Below, one piece after another: positions 40,301 through 50,867 of a stretch of DNA of 64,000 nt. The position numbers and the translations under genes were made by a program. Origin of the DNA: Halichondria panicea (taxonomy: Eukaryota; Porifera; Demospongiae; Suberitida; Halichondriidae); contig NC_087389.1 in the NCBI RefSeq assembly GCF_963675165.1, positions 2,762,001 through 2,826,000 of the forward strand, in the 5' to 3' direction. The notes below the pieces were generated by a model that saw only the letters and a list, made by a program, of their open reading frames with translations, did no database searches and was not told where the DNA came from. The first letter of the stretch is position 1. The number at the start of each line of letters is the position of its first letter.

Positions 40301-41826
40301 GCAGAAGTATTTGGAGCTGTTCCCGAAAGTGAGTTTATACTCTATTTCCTTCATCAACATTTTTCTTTTGCCACAGATAATTGGATTGTGATGGAATACA
40401 CGGCTCTAGGTGACTTAAAAAGACATCTTATTGTAAGCTCAGCTATATACGGTTATAGTTTGCTTAGCATTGGGAATGGGGAATTTCAAGTACTATACAA
40501 ACTTTTCAGTGTACATTTTCAAATAGAAGTAAATAATGATAACAAATCACTTACTAGTGTACACCAACCAACTTTCAATGTTTTCTTACACTTATAGTGC
40601 AATAAAGTGGCGACATTACACCTTATCAAGTACATGTGCGATGTTGCAATGGGAATGCATTACATCAAAATGCAAGGACTTGTGCACAAAGTACGCATGT
40701 TAAAAAAACTTTACAATCAACAATCATGTTACTCATGCATGCATGCAAAACTATATACCGTATATCTTCTAATTTATCGGACACTTCTAATTACCCCGGA
40801 CACTCTTTTGGGCAATTTTCGTTGTTCTAATACAATGGACACTCCAGTGCTTCAATATTACATTTGTTCTAAATATCCGGACAATACTTTGAAAAGTAGA
40901 GTTTACATTCACAGACGGCAAATAAGACTTAGAGTGCTGCAGTTAGATAGCTTTGAGTAGCTAGTTTTAGATAGCTAGTGCAACTATTCAGTCGCACACT
41001 GTTCTATTAAACTTAGCTAGCTCGCATGCAGCTGCTTGTTCTAATTATTCCGGACACTTCGCATGCTCTATAAAAAATCTGTTCCAATTATACCCCGACA
41101 ATTTCCAAAATAATAATTTTTTACTGTCCGATAAATTAGAAGATATACGGTACCATAATTATAACGCGAAATTTTCGAGGCACTTATATTTCGTAGAATG
41201 GCATTTTAATTATTGATCGTGGTGTTGACTGCTTACGGGAAGCACTCCCAGGTCACGCCTTAATCTTTGCCGGTTTAACAGATAATTTTAATGTAGGATT
41301 GCTAACCCACGAAAACAGAGCTAAAATTATAAGCCTATATCGAAAATTTAGCGCTATATACGGTAGTAGATCCACTCATATGAACACTGCTATATACGTA
41401 CAGAATCTTGCTCTGAGGAATGTTTTGATAACAGAAGATCACACTTGCAAGGTGGCTGATCTTGGAATGAGAAACAAATCGTTCTCGGTCACCAGATTTG
41501 ACTTGGGACTTGAGGTTGATCAAAGAAGGTGGATGTCTCCTGAGAACCTCTACAGGGGGTTATTTTCTGAAGCCTCTGATGTTTGGTCATTTGGGGTTGT
41601 ACAATGGGAGATGTTTCAGCCCACAAGAGCGCCTTACTCTACGCTTAACAGCAGTCAATTTCCCAAACACATCAATTCTGGACATACTCTGGACATTCCC
41701 GATGTTTGTCCACATATTGTTGCAAAAATAATGAGAGCATGCTGGAATTGGAACGCATCTAAGAGACCCAGTTTCATGTACATAGCCTCACTACTGATGC
41801 AAAGAAGTCTTTGTGACAAGGACTGA
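37390..41826 (+). CDS. tandem pseudokinase protein with a central PH domain
   Basis: Ten exons join in phase to give 1013 aa: 37390-38409, 38460-38603, 38666-38797, 38915-39704, 39768-39857, 39927-40031, 40140-40328, 40377-40432, 40598-40690, 41404-41826. Residues ~20-300 form a kinase fold with no recognisable glycine loop, HRD replaced by HCN (H152-N154) and DFG by DME (D172). Residues ~345-445 look like a PH domain (KWMEYKFEISAAGFLQY, MRKSWMEAI). A Ser/Thr/Pro-rich linker follows (PPPVPERP, an SH3-ligand-like motif; a PI dipeptide run). Residues ~755-1013 are a tyrosine-kinase-like domain with GQYGAVYRA, VAVK (K786), HKN (N874), DLG, RRWMSPENL and SDVWSFGVVQWE. With the catalytic Asp missing in both domains, a scaffold or allosteric role is inferred. 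No family was recognised. It converges on PLBD, 160 bp away. Confidence 0.85.
40756..41153. mobile_element. MITE family A, copy 2
   Basis: A 398-bp element with ends accgtatatcttctaattta / ataaattagaagatatacgg and high identity to 10358-10750 throughout. It is inserted in the intron that separates HK from N in the second pseudokinase domain, followed by a second degenerate element to about 41370. Confidence 0.92.
41155..41372. mobile_element. degenerate MITE-like element next to MITE A
   Basis: Starts with cgcgaaattttcgaggcact and ends with cgaaaatttagcgctatata plus cggta, imperfect inverted ends in the style of family B. Inferred as a diverged relative. Confidence 0.5.
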
Positions 41827-41986
41827 GTTTCAACTTACATTGTATATAATATACATTGCACAATAACTATACACTTATATATTATATACTTATATATTAT
41901 GTATGACAAAAGTGACACGAGAATTAAAGCTAAAAGTAATGAGTGTACTGGTATTAATGTCACACACTATAATCTCAGTTTCATTT

Positions 41987-43183
41987 TCAGGGTATTTTCG
42001 GTTCCATCAGAACAAAAGTAAAATTGAACACATCAGGCTGTAGAAAATAAATTGGGGACAAACAGTACTTATTCTGACTAATAAATAATTACATCAGGAA
42101 CACTGTGTAAAATACAACATTTCCTCGTTTATATAATTATGCTTACCTGTCCTAGATGCATAGGCATGGGATCTAAGCCGCTTGAAGACCAGCGGAAAGG
42201 GGGAAGGTTCTGAGATAATCATAACATTACACATTGATGAGAGATCTATACATGTATACAATGTATGAATATCATTTATGGAGCTGGGTGTGAAACACAA
42301 GGCCAGGGCCGTAGATAGCGGGGGCAGGGTTTCATCTAGGATAAAAAGTTTGAGGGGAAAGATTTGGCAAAATGTCAGAAAAATGTTTGGCCACACCCTA
42401 ATGCATCACAGTACATTTGTTTGTGGACTTGTGGTTATGATGTGACAGTTATTATTCTACAAAATGTTTTGGGGGAAGCTGAGCATTTGGGGGGGGGGTT
42501 CACCCCCCCCCCCCACTAGATAAAACCCTGGCGGGGGCAAATAGTTGCCCCCTCTGGCATTCTAGATCTAGCATTGTGCATGCAGGTTATAAATAGATAA
42601 TTATTATGAAACATTGATCTGCACATACATGTACGCAACGCATTATTGAACAAGATACTCATGGAGCATCCACCCTGTGCATTGAGCTTCATTGCACAGC
42701 GGATATATACGATAACTTTTTACCATGATTACCTTATTACCGTATAGCTGGTAATTTTCGTGGGGCAAAATATTCGTGGTTTTCGTGGTTAGAGGTCTGA
42801 CCACGAATATTTTACCCACGAATGAAGCGACCTTGCCTACCTTTATCTACAATCCAAGCAGCAACCACAAAAATATTACCCACGAAATGTCTCAGTATTG
42901 CTGAACCACGAATATTTTGTACCCTGAAAATTACCCGCTATACGGTATAACATTATAATTACGGGAATTATCGTGAATCTATAAAGCAACGATATGCCTT
43001 CAAGTTTCAACTCTATAACAAGCCTCAATTACTGTCTCATTAGTAGTTAAAGCAGTCCATGAAAGTGTCTAGTTGGCTCACACACTCAATATTGTGTCCA
43101 CACGCACGCACGCACGCACGCACGCACACACGCACGCACGCACACACGCACGCACGCACACACGCACGCACGCACACACGCAC

Positions 43184-43215
<32 letters not shown>

Positions 43216-46200
43216 GAATCACTCTACCCCTGCTGCCTACGCACGGGGTAATTATATAGTGCAATAGTGCATGTAAACCATGCATTGATGGATGATCCAC
43301 CAGTAGCAAAGAAACATTGGCAATCTTCATGGCTTCACTTGTGTTATATTATCATAAACCTAAGCTATCTACAACTCATTATTGTTTGTGCAATAATAAA
43401 ATTAGTATAACATTTTATAACATGTAACTGCAATGCGGTGATAAAAAAAATTACTGTCATTAACGAAGAATTGATTACCTGATGAGTAGGGCCATTCTGC
43501 GCAAATGATTGCAATGACTTAGCCATGTTGTAGTCAGTGACCTGTTGGGGAAAAAGTGAAGTCACATGCAATGCAGGCAGCACTTTTATAGTTCTCATGA
43601 AAGTAAATCCATAAACATCCTGTGAACCATACATGATGTGGGGAAAAAGTGAAGTCACATGCAATGCTGGCAGCACTTTTATAGCAGAGGAGGTCAGACA
43701 TCACTTGAACTTTCACTAATTATGACCTTTTAATGACATTCCAGGCCAAATTGCTTTTCGTTTTTGCTGACTCAGCAGTAGCGTCTACTGTACTTCTCTG
43801 CTAGTCTCTATTTTAGCCGCCCTCTAAAAGTTGGGTGGCCTAATCACGAGTCTATGTTATAGAGGGCGACTGATTTATGAGACAATACTTCTGCACGGTT
43901 TCTGTCGCTGAATCTGTTGACAACTAGTTGTGTTTGGTGTCTATGATGGTTACTGGACCTAACCCTATCAGCACATAATAGCCATACTAGCTAGATCCGC
44001 CTAGATCCAGTCATGTTCTACTGCTGAGTCAGCAAAAACGAAAAGCAATTTGGCCTGGAATGTCATTAAAAGGTGAAAGTTTAAGTGATGTCACCTCCTC
44101 TGCTTTTTCATGACAGTGAATCCCTGTGCACCACACATGATGTCACCAAATACTAGAAGCATCCTCAGGTCTGCCCTAAGTGTTGTAAGACAGGAAGTGC
44201 TAAGTTGCCATGAATATCTTAATGAGAACAGTTTTTCTTTGTTTCTGATAAAAATAAAGGTTTTTAGAGCTATCTAAGTTGAAATATGTAATAAGAAGAC
44301 AGTTTAACATACGATAAACACTTGATAAATTATGAATTTGGGTCAAACTAGCATGAAGTTGTGTAAAATGATTGCGGAAAGCTTGAATTTTTGAGCAAGC
44401 TGTTCACCATCGACGTAGCAAGCTTAAAATTGGTTATACAATTAAAAACAATCTAAATAACAACATATTCAAGGTAAATGCCATACAAATGAATAGTGTT
44501 TGCAAAGCAGTTACACAAACTTTGACATAAATACACAACTTGGCAATATCATAGAACACATCATGAATGACTTCAAGCCTTCTAGTTTGCTGCAAAGCAT
44601 GCACATGCACTAGTTGATACTTTAGGCAGTCACTGGTTCCTTTCACATCTGGAGATATGCAGCCATGAGTTCCACCAACCACAGAGACTAGACACTATTC
44701 AGAATGCGCAAGCTGTTCACACTATCTCAATCCAGAAGAGGTCCGACAGGCGCGGTGCAGCTCAAGTAATTAGCCTTGATTATTCTCAGCAAAAACATAC
44801 GACGTGGGCGGATAATTATTGCGAAAATCAAAGGCTAATTGCTTGAGCTGTACCGCGCCTGTCGTACCTCCTCTGATCTCAATCTAGTCAAACTTGCTGA
44901 GTCAATACATTCCATTTTATCTCCTAGTAACAAGTTCTAGTTCAGTAAATGGTCTGTGTTATGAGCTTTGGAAAAATCTCCCTTCACTACAATCTGGTAG
45001 AGTTTAATTTGGGTGTCATCATTATGAATCTCATTATAATTATATGAATTTCAATGTTTTTGTGATGTCATCCTTGTGAATAACATTAAAATACTTGTGG
45101 TATGTATTTCTAAAACTAGGGCAGACTGCCTAGGCCTTCACTAGTAGTGTATTAAACAGTGTAATAATAGTAGTGTATTAAACAGTGTAAGACTAAGAAA
45201 TATAGCAGTTTGCCTAGTCCAAGACATACAAAACATTTTATGGAATTATGGCTACAAGTCAACTTAAAGGTGCTGGTTAAAACTGATAGTCAGAAATACT
45301 GTTTATGAATTACACTGCAGATGCATTCTTAAAGTTGAAATGGATAGAGGGCAAAATGGTGGCTCCTCAGGCAATGCGTAGGGCCGTCAATGCTGTTGTG
45401 ACCAACAACTCAGTGTTTTTCAGACCATGGGGACAGGAACAAATTCACGTCTACGATTTGGAGTATGGCAACTGGCATGAGGTACCAGAATGTCTATATG
45501 TTTACTCCTCCTTAGCCTACGTGTGCAATGTCCTCACCACAATCGGTGGGGAAAAAGACGAAGAATGCACGGACAAGCTGCTCTCACTGACATGGAAAAC
45601 AGAGCAACCGTGGGAAGAAACTCTCCCATACATGCCAACGAAACGAAAGAATTCGGTCTCCATGACAGCTGGTAAATGGCTAGTTGTGTCGGGTGGTATC
45701 CAAGCAGGAAGGTACCTCACAATAGTCGAACTCTTGAATCTTGAGAGCAAGACTTGGTCATCTGTAGCTACACTGCCAGAGCCAATCTTCAATGCTGCTG
45801 TGACATTTGGAGGGGGCTACATTTATATGCTTGGAGGGAACAAAAGGCCTGGGTGCCCAACAACAACAGTGATTTCGTGCAAACTAGACCAGTTGGTTCG
45901 GTCTTTTATTGGGGACATTAATGTGTGGAAAAAACTGACTGACTTGCCTGTGGAGAGATCAAGTTGTGTTTGTATACATGGTCAGTTGCTGGCCATAGGA
46001 GGACAATATCGTAACACTGACACCATTGCTACTACGAGTTCAACTAATAGCCATGTACATGTGTGTTCATCAGTCTACCAGTACAGTTCAACGAAAAACA
46101 CTTGGAACATAGTCAGTGATTTGACAATACCAGTATCGGAGTGTTTTACAGCTGTATTGCCTGGTAACAAGCTGATGGTGCTTGGGGGTATCACTAGAAA

Positions 46201-49200
46201 AGGGGTCACCGACAAAGTACTATTTGGAACACTTGATGGTGATTCCCTTTCCCAGGACTTATCGTGAATAGTAAATTAGTATCATTGCCAACAATTTCCT
46301 TTGATCTACATATTTATTTGATTAAACGCCCATGGTAAGCTCTGTCTTTGTTAATAAACGCCCATCTTAAATAATTGCCCATGTATGGGGCGTGGTACTG
46401 TGGGCGGAGATGAAGTAGCACGTAGAACCAGTTGCAAGCATGGCAGCAGATACTATTTATATGGCAAAGAGTGATATCGACACAGAGGGAGAAACACCAC
46501 TCCTACGACTTAAGATTTATTAATAAGTTGAGAGCTGTGGCAGCAGGCATAACTGCTGCTCTGTGCAAAAGTTTGAAGTAGACATACATGTAACAATAAA
46601 CGACTGTTTCGAATAAGCGCCCATCTCGTTTAAACGCCCCCTCTACAGATGTTGCTAGGAAATAAACGCCTGGGCGTTTAATCAAGTAAATACAGTAATT
46701 ATTACAATTAATCAGAAACATTCCTGTACATGTAACTGTACCTTGGTATCATAGCAACCACCTGCAAAGGGTGGGTTTTTGAGATCGCCACGGCTACAGA
46801 TGGAGTTCATGGGATTGCCCTCTGAGTATGGATCATTTTGGTAGTCGTTGAAACGCATTATGTACTGCATAGTGTCCATATCTTTCACCTGTTCGATAAT
46901 AATTTATTAATTTTAGAATGCCTTCATATCGCACCCGAGGGAATATTCACTTCATGTGTAGTGCATGTGGTGAATGTGTGGTCTAAATTTTCAATGGCCA
47001 CTTGGAAAAGATAAATTGTTCTGTGTACACAGGCAAGAGTCTTATCTACTCTTGACGCAGGATATCGATTTTATATTCCTTTGTTTAGTCTAATCAGGAG
47101 CCCATAAATAAGAGAAGGAGTGGCTAACTCCAACGTATACTCTAGGATCACGTTTTGTAATTGCCGGTGAAACCGCACTTCCTTGTATGGAAGCAACTAA
47201 GTGCTTGCAAACCGCAGCCCTGTATTGCGTACACGTGTAGGGATTCAACCACTTAGTGAATGACTGCATTTCCATATAATATGGAAATGCGGTCATAACC
47301 TTACGAAACGTGATCCCGTAGTCAGCCGCTCCTTCTCTTATTTATGGGCTCCTGGTCTTATACACACCAGTACGTACTAATTAACACTGCGTAAGTCTTC
47401 TCACATTTGCTTGATCTCTCCTAAATATTTTAGCCCTAGGACATAGCTGGTAGGAAACATCAGCCCCAAACTTCTGCTCAGCAGCAGCATACCCAGAAAC
47501 CTGGAATATGGTCTCATAGAAAGGGACATTGTATGACGGCCAGTAGCCAGCTCTCAAGATGCTCGACTGATCACCACTCTCCACAAGGCTGTGAATGAAT
47601 ACACCAAGAGATCAAATAAAAGTGACACTTGTCTCTACAAAGACTGCATATCTGTACAGGTCCAGAGGAGGTACAACAGGCACGGGGCAGCTCAAGCAAT
47701 TAGCCTCTGATTACACTCAGCAATAAGACAAGTCATGGGTGGATAATTAGTGTTCAATCAAAATAATACTAAACGCTAGAACTGCACCGCGCCTGTCGTA
47801 CCTCCTCTGGTACAAGTCTGTAAAGCTTAATTGTAAAAAGTACATAGATATTGTTACTAATGGCCAGCCAGGGTTTCATCTCAGGCGCTTATAGTCCCAT
47901 TAAAACGAAACAAAATAGCAATAATGGAGTTAGGGTTAGGGGTAGGGGTAGGGATAGGAATAGAGTTAGGTGCCACGCCCATTATTGATGTTTTACTGGG
48001 ACAACAGGTGCTCAAGACCTGATTTTATTGTCGTAAGCTTCCCCACAGACAAAAGGAAACCCTGCATGCCAACAAAAAATGAGCTGCATCATCCTTGACA
48101 AGCTCATTATATCCTCTAATTTGGGCGGTAAGCATAGTATGCAGATAGCTAGACTCACCCCGGTATTTGCTCTACCACCCATAGTGCATCATCATGTACT
48201 GCCTTCTTCAGCTCTATCTTTTTCATGTCAAGTACCATGTACTGGTTATTGTAAGTACCTGTTTCAGCAAAGCATATGCTTTATGGATCAACCTTTCTGT
48301 AGTACATAATAATTATGTATCAGGTAGAATATTTTTGTGCTAGCGAGGAGGAGTGGAAGCTTACACCTCTCTGCCACCCCCCCCCCCCAACGTTCCACTT
48401 AACATTTGAACGTCTGGGTCAAGCTCCCTCCTATAACTCTAAATCAACCCTGGTAAACTATAGTGCAAATAAATTTAAATGTACCTGAATTATACTGGCT
48501 GACAATGTCTGCCCAGTCCTTGCCTCCCTCTGCCAACCAGTTGGCCAGTCTGACTCTGTGCCAGGCCAGGAGAGCTTTGGGTGTGCTGTAGTCGTACAAG
48601 GTTTTGTTGTAAATGCTATTGGTAGTCTGCAACATCACGAGACCACTGGAAAGGGGACAGAGAATAACAATGGAAGTCATCAAAACGATATGATCAGTTC
48701 ACTGAGCTGATACATGCACTTGTGTTGGCTGAAAACTTATGTACATGGCGTCTACTTTTTAACAGGGAGCACTGCACAACTTATGTATGCAAACAAAATG
48801 AACCTGTCCATGATGTAAAAGTCATCTAAGGAGGACAAGTAACCAGGGTAACTGGAAAAGGACATCCGCTGAGTAGCAGGCATTGAGTACTCATTGTGAA
48901 CTCTAAATGTGTAGTGCTTGAATATTCTGTTCATTGCGGTATAGATGTACCAGCTGTGTGCGTGCACATGTACAATTAAGATTGTTAATTGCTTTTTGAT
49001 GTGCGCTAAAAAGTTTTCACACTCATGTGCGACACAGACCTTGAATGAGCTGCATAAACGTTCTCGTAGCCAGAGAGTATCTTGATAAGAGCAGAGCAAT
49101 GTCCCTTATTCATCTAAGTGTAAAAGAAATAATAAGCAATGTAGGATATCCTCTGTCTTTGTCAAGCAAGGCTTCATGTTATAATAACAATGTGGATAAA

Positions 49201-50867
49201 TTTCTGGGTAAAGGACAGCTAGCAAGCGGTACACAAACATGCAAAGATCATACCAGATCTATTATCTCATTCTTTGATAGAGTGGACACATCAGGCCTGC
49301 TGCCCGGGTTAACAAAGTGTGCAATGTCCAGGTAGTCTCCATTACCAGAGAGAAAGTCGAAGGCAAAGTCTTCAAGTTGCTGCGACACCATATAAAGTAA
49401 ACAACACGATAACAATAAATGTAGTACTCTAAAGTGAGTGCCACAATAGGGAAAACAAAGAGAGAGGTTTATTTTCGTATGGTGTATTTAGCTGTCTTAG
49501 AAATAGAATAGCCTATAAAAGTTACCTGAGCCTGAGTGGCTGCCAGTGCATAACCAGTTTTCATACCGTCGAATTGTTTAAGGATCAGAGCAGTGTAGTA
49601 CCAGAATGAAGAGCTTCTTTCAGTACTGTTGATCATCTCCTGCATCCATTCTCGCTAAGGATTGAGAAATAGATAGTTTCAGTGGCGTCCAGCTTACCAA
49701 TAAATCATTATCAATGTAATAAAAGACTAATTCTCATGATAAGGCTATAGGAATTCTGGCAGAGAATATAATTACCAGATTAACATGTTTGAAATGCATT
49801 GATCGCCTAAGAATAGTTGTTATTAGTTCACACATTTTTTAACCTCCTAACAATGACAGCCTAGCTATTAGGGAGCACAATTGCTCCCTAATTAGCATTC
49901 TTTCAGAGCTAGGCTAAAATCGATATAAGGCCACTGTTAGTTGCATACTTGTTTCAGATCAACCTCCCTCCTCAATTAAGTCATTATTGCTGATGTCAGC
50001 CATTATTTGAGGTCAAAGTCCTTTTTTTGCTGACATTGCATTATTTTACCATGTGTCATGGGCAAGTTGTGCACCAAAGAGCCAGTGATTAAAAAAAATC
50101 AAACTATATTGCTGTCCTTTTGTGTATTTTCGTCAGTTAAAAAAACTGGATATGACGTACGTCATCAAATAATGGGATATTAAATGAGTAATGAAGGACT
50201 CCCTCCCTCCCTCATCGGGGTCGAGCTAGTATTCTCGTCTGAAACAAGTATGTAACTAACAGTGGCCTAAATATTATTTAAAAGAGTCTATAAATATAGT
50301 TTGCCCTTCCATTTAAAATTGATACCTGATCCTCATAAAATTCCTTCACTTTCTTTATGTACTCAAGGCTGTGTCCACTGAATGATTCATTGCTCAAGGA
50401 TGTGAACATGTTGAAAATGTCTCTGAAGTAGATACATGTACATGCGAGTCAAATGTAGATATGCTGACGAAAAACAATTCACATACTTTTGTGTTAAATA
50501 GCCTTCCAGCATACCGGCAGCTGACATTATATCACAATCAACAAAGCCTTGGCTGCTGTAGCCAGCAGCTATTTCCAGAACTTTCCATCTACAATATGCA
50601 CACAGATATGAAATTAAACTGATAACTTATGCGTTACGTACCCATTCTCATTGACAGTATCGTTGTAAGTTGCATAGGCCACTGCGTTTGGGTCTAAACC
50701 CTCCACAATCTTCAATCCTTCACTGCATATAGCCATTGACATTGTCATATTAAATTAATTTATAAAGATGTCTAGGCTACTTACTCAGTCTTGTACACAG
50801 AAGCCGTTTGGAAAGCTGTTGATGAAGATACAACCAGCAGCAGCAAGAGGCATGCACATTTGGTCAT
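41987..50867 (-). CDS. PLBD1: phospholipase B-like lysosomal hydrolase (PLBD1-type)
   Basis: Fifteen exons join in phase to give 536 aa: 50867-50785, 50722-50642, 50588-50487, 50422-50326, 49654-49526, 49379-49254, 49113-49040, 48953-48804, 48645-48485, 48258-48159, 47588-47405, 46888-46742, 43541-43479, 42209-42147, 42037-41987. It starts with a signal peptide ([18 protein letters not shown]). The family is made as a proenzyme that cleaves itself before a nucleophile cysteine; here that residue is C212 in KGHCSALIK. Other hallmarks are [43 protein letters not shown] and [10 protein letters not shown]. The [10 protein letters not shown] block and lack of the PLBD2-type region make PLBD1 the closer relative. 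The 3.2-kb intron between exons 12 and 13 is exceptional for this gene and holds a nested kelch gene and several MITEs. Confidence 0.94.
42739..42947. mobile_element. MITE family B, full copy
   Basis: A 209-bp element; ends accgtatagctggtaatttt / attacccgctatacggt, with internal inverted words cacgaatattttaccc and acgaatattttgtaccc. Closest relative is 52033-52243. It lies in PLBD intron 13. Confidence 0.93.
43100..43215. repeat. CA/CG mixed microsatellite, about 115 bp
   Basis: Arrays of cacg and caca tetramers alternate in blocks and end in a pure (CA)n run. Alternating purine-pyrimidine sequence of this type can adopt Z-DNA. Confidence 0.93.
43555..43685. repeat. direct repeat of about 45 bp, two copies
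   Basis: gggaaaaagtgaagtcacatgcaatgc followed by ggcagcacttttata occurs at about 43546-43591 and again at 43640-43684, just outside MITE family F. Confidence 0.85.
43684..44104. mobile_element. MITE family F with about 90-bp inverted arms
   Basis: The left arm (43684-43783) and right arm (44020-44104) are reverse complements except for small gaps; shared words include gacattccaggccaaattgc and tttttgctgactcagcag. No transposase. It lies in PLBD intron 12. Confidence 0.92.
44737..44875. mobile_element. MITE family C, copy 2
   Basis: Ends agaggtccgacaggcgcggt and accgcgcctgtcgtacctcc frame about 90 bp. The arms extend through gcagctcaag/cttgagctg. PLBD intron 12. Confidence 0.92.
45305..46267 (+). 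CDS. nested intronless kelch-repeat protein
   Basis: A single open frame of 320 codons lies inside PLBD intron 12 on the opposite strand. It begins with a typical kelch-adaptor leader ([20 protein letters not shown]) and carries about five kelch blades with the usual double glycine and distant Tyr/Trp ([49 protein letters not shown]). Kelch beta-propellers bind proteins, often as substrate adaptors, but no BTB, F-box or other partner domain is fused here. The absence of introns, in a region where other genes average more than one intron per 150 bp, suggests a retroposed copy or a young single-exon gene. The ATG at 45305 is the first in frame; ATG at 45356 (MVAPQAM) is an alternative. I would not assign a function. 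Confidence 0.85.
   Translation: MNYTADAFLKLKWIEGKMVAPQAMRRAVNAVVTNNSVFFRPWGQEQIHVYDLEYGNWHEVPECLYVYSSLAYVCNVLTTIGGEKDEECTDKLLSLTWKTEQPWEETLPYMPTKRKNSVSMTAGKWLVVSGGIQAGRYLTIVELLNLESKTWSSVATLPEPIFNAAVTFGGGYIYMLGGNKRPGCPTTTVISCKLDQLVRSFIGDINVWKKLTDLPVERSSCVCIHGQLLAIGGQYRNTDTIATTSSTNSHVHVCSSVYQYSSTKNTWNIVSDLTIPVSECFTAVLPGNKLMVLGGITRKGVTDKVLFGTLDGDSLSQDLS
46315..46690. mobile_element. MITE family D (ends with aaacgccc motifs)
   Basis: Inverted ends tatttgattaaacgcccatg and gggcgtttaatcaagtaaat, with repeated internal aaacgccc words at both ends. About 375 bp, no transposase. It lies between the nested kelch gene and PLBD exon 12. Confidence 0.92.
47096..47353. mobile_element. MITE family E
   Basis: Perfect or near-perfect inverted ends aggagcccataaataagaga / tctcttatttatgggctcct, 258 bp in all, with inner inverted words (ggatcacgtttngtaa, aaatgcggtcat). 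PLBD intron 11. Confidence 0.94.
47664..47809. mobile_element. MITE family C, copy 3
   Basis: Ends agaggaggtacaacaggcac and gcgcctgtcgtacctcctct. It shares with copy 2 the inner words gcagctcaagcaattagcct and ggataatta. PLBD intron 10. Confidence 0.92.
47929..47966. repeat. interstitial TTAGGG/TAGGGG-like array
   Basis: About six degenerate units (gttagggttaggggtagggg continuing as tagggatagg). TTAGGG is the usual animal telomere repeat. The array lies in PLBD intron 10. Confidence 0.75.
49929..50266. mobile_element. MITE family G
   Basis: Inverted ends ggccactgttagttgcatac and gtatgtaactaacagtggcc extend inward through ttgtttcaga/tctgaaacaa. About 338 bp, PLBD intron 4. A second small palindrome (agggagcacaattgctccct, 49870-49889) lies just outside. 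Confidence 0.94.

Noticed and set aside
43059-43330. Open frames of His/Thr/Arg or Cys/Val repeats on both strands
   Set aside because: They are translations of the CA/CG microsatellite; all frames of such a tract stay open without being coding.
44434-44682. 82-codon minus-strand frame in PLBD intron 12
   Set aside because: Low-complexity hydrophobic composition, no splice sites in phase with PLBD, and no family signal.
48060-48120. Possible extra PLBD exon (YNELVKDD on the minus strand)
   Set aside because: Exons 48258-48159 and 47588-47405 already join in phase and give IPGLVESGDQ, matching the family without extra residues.
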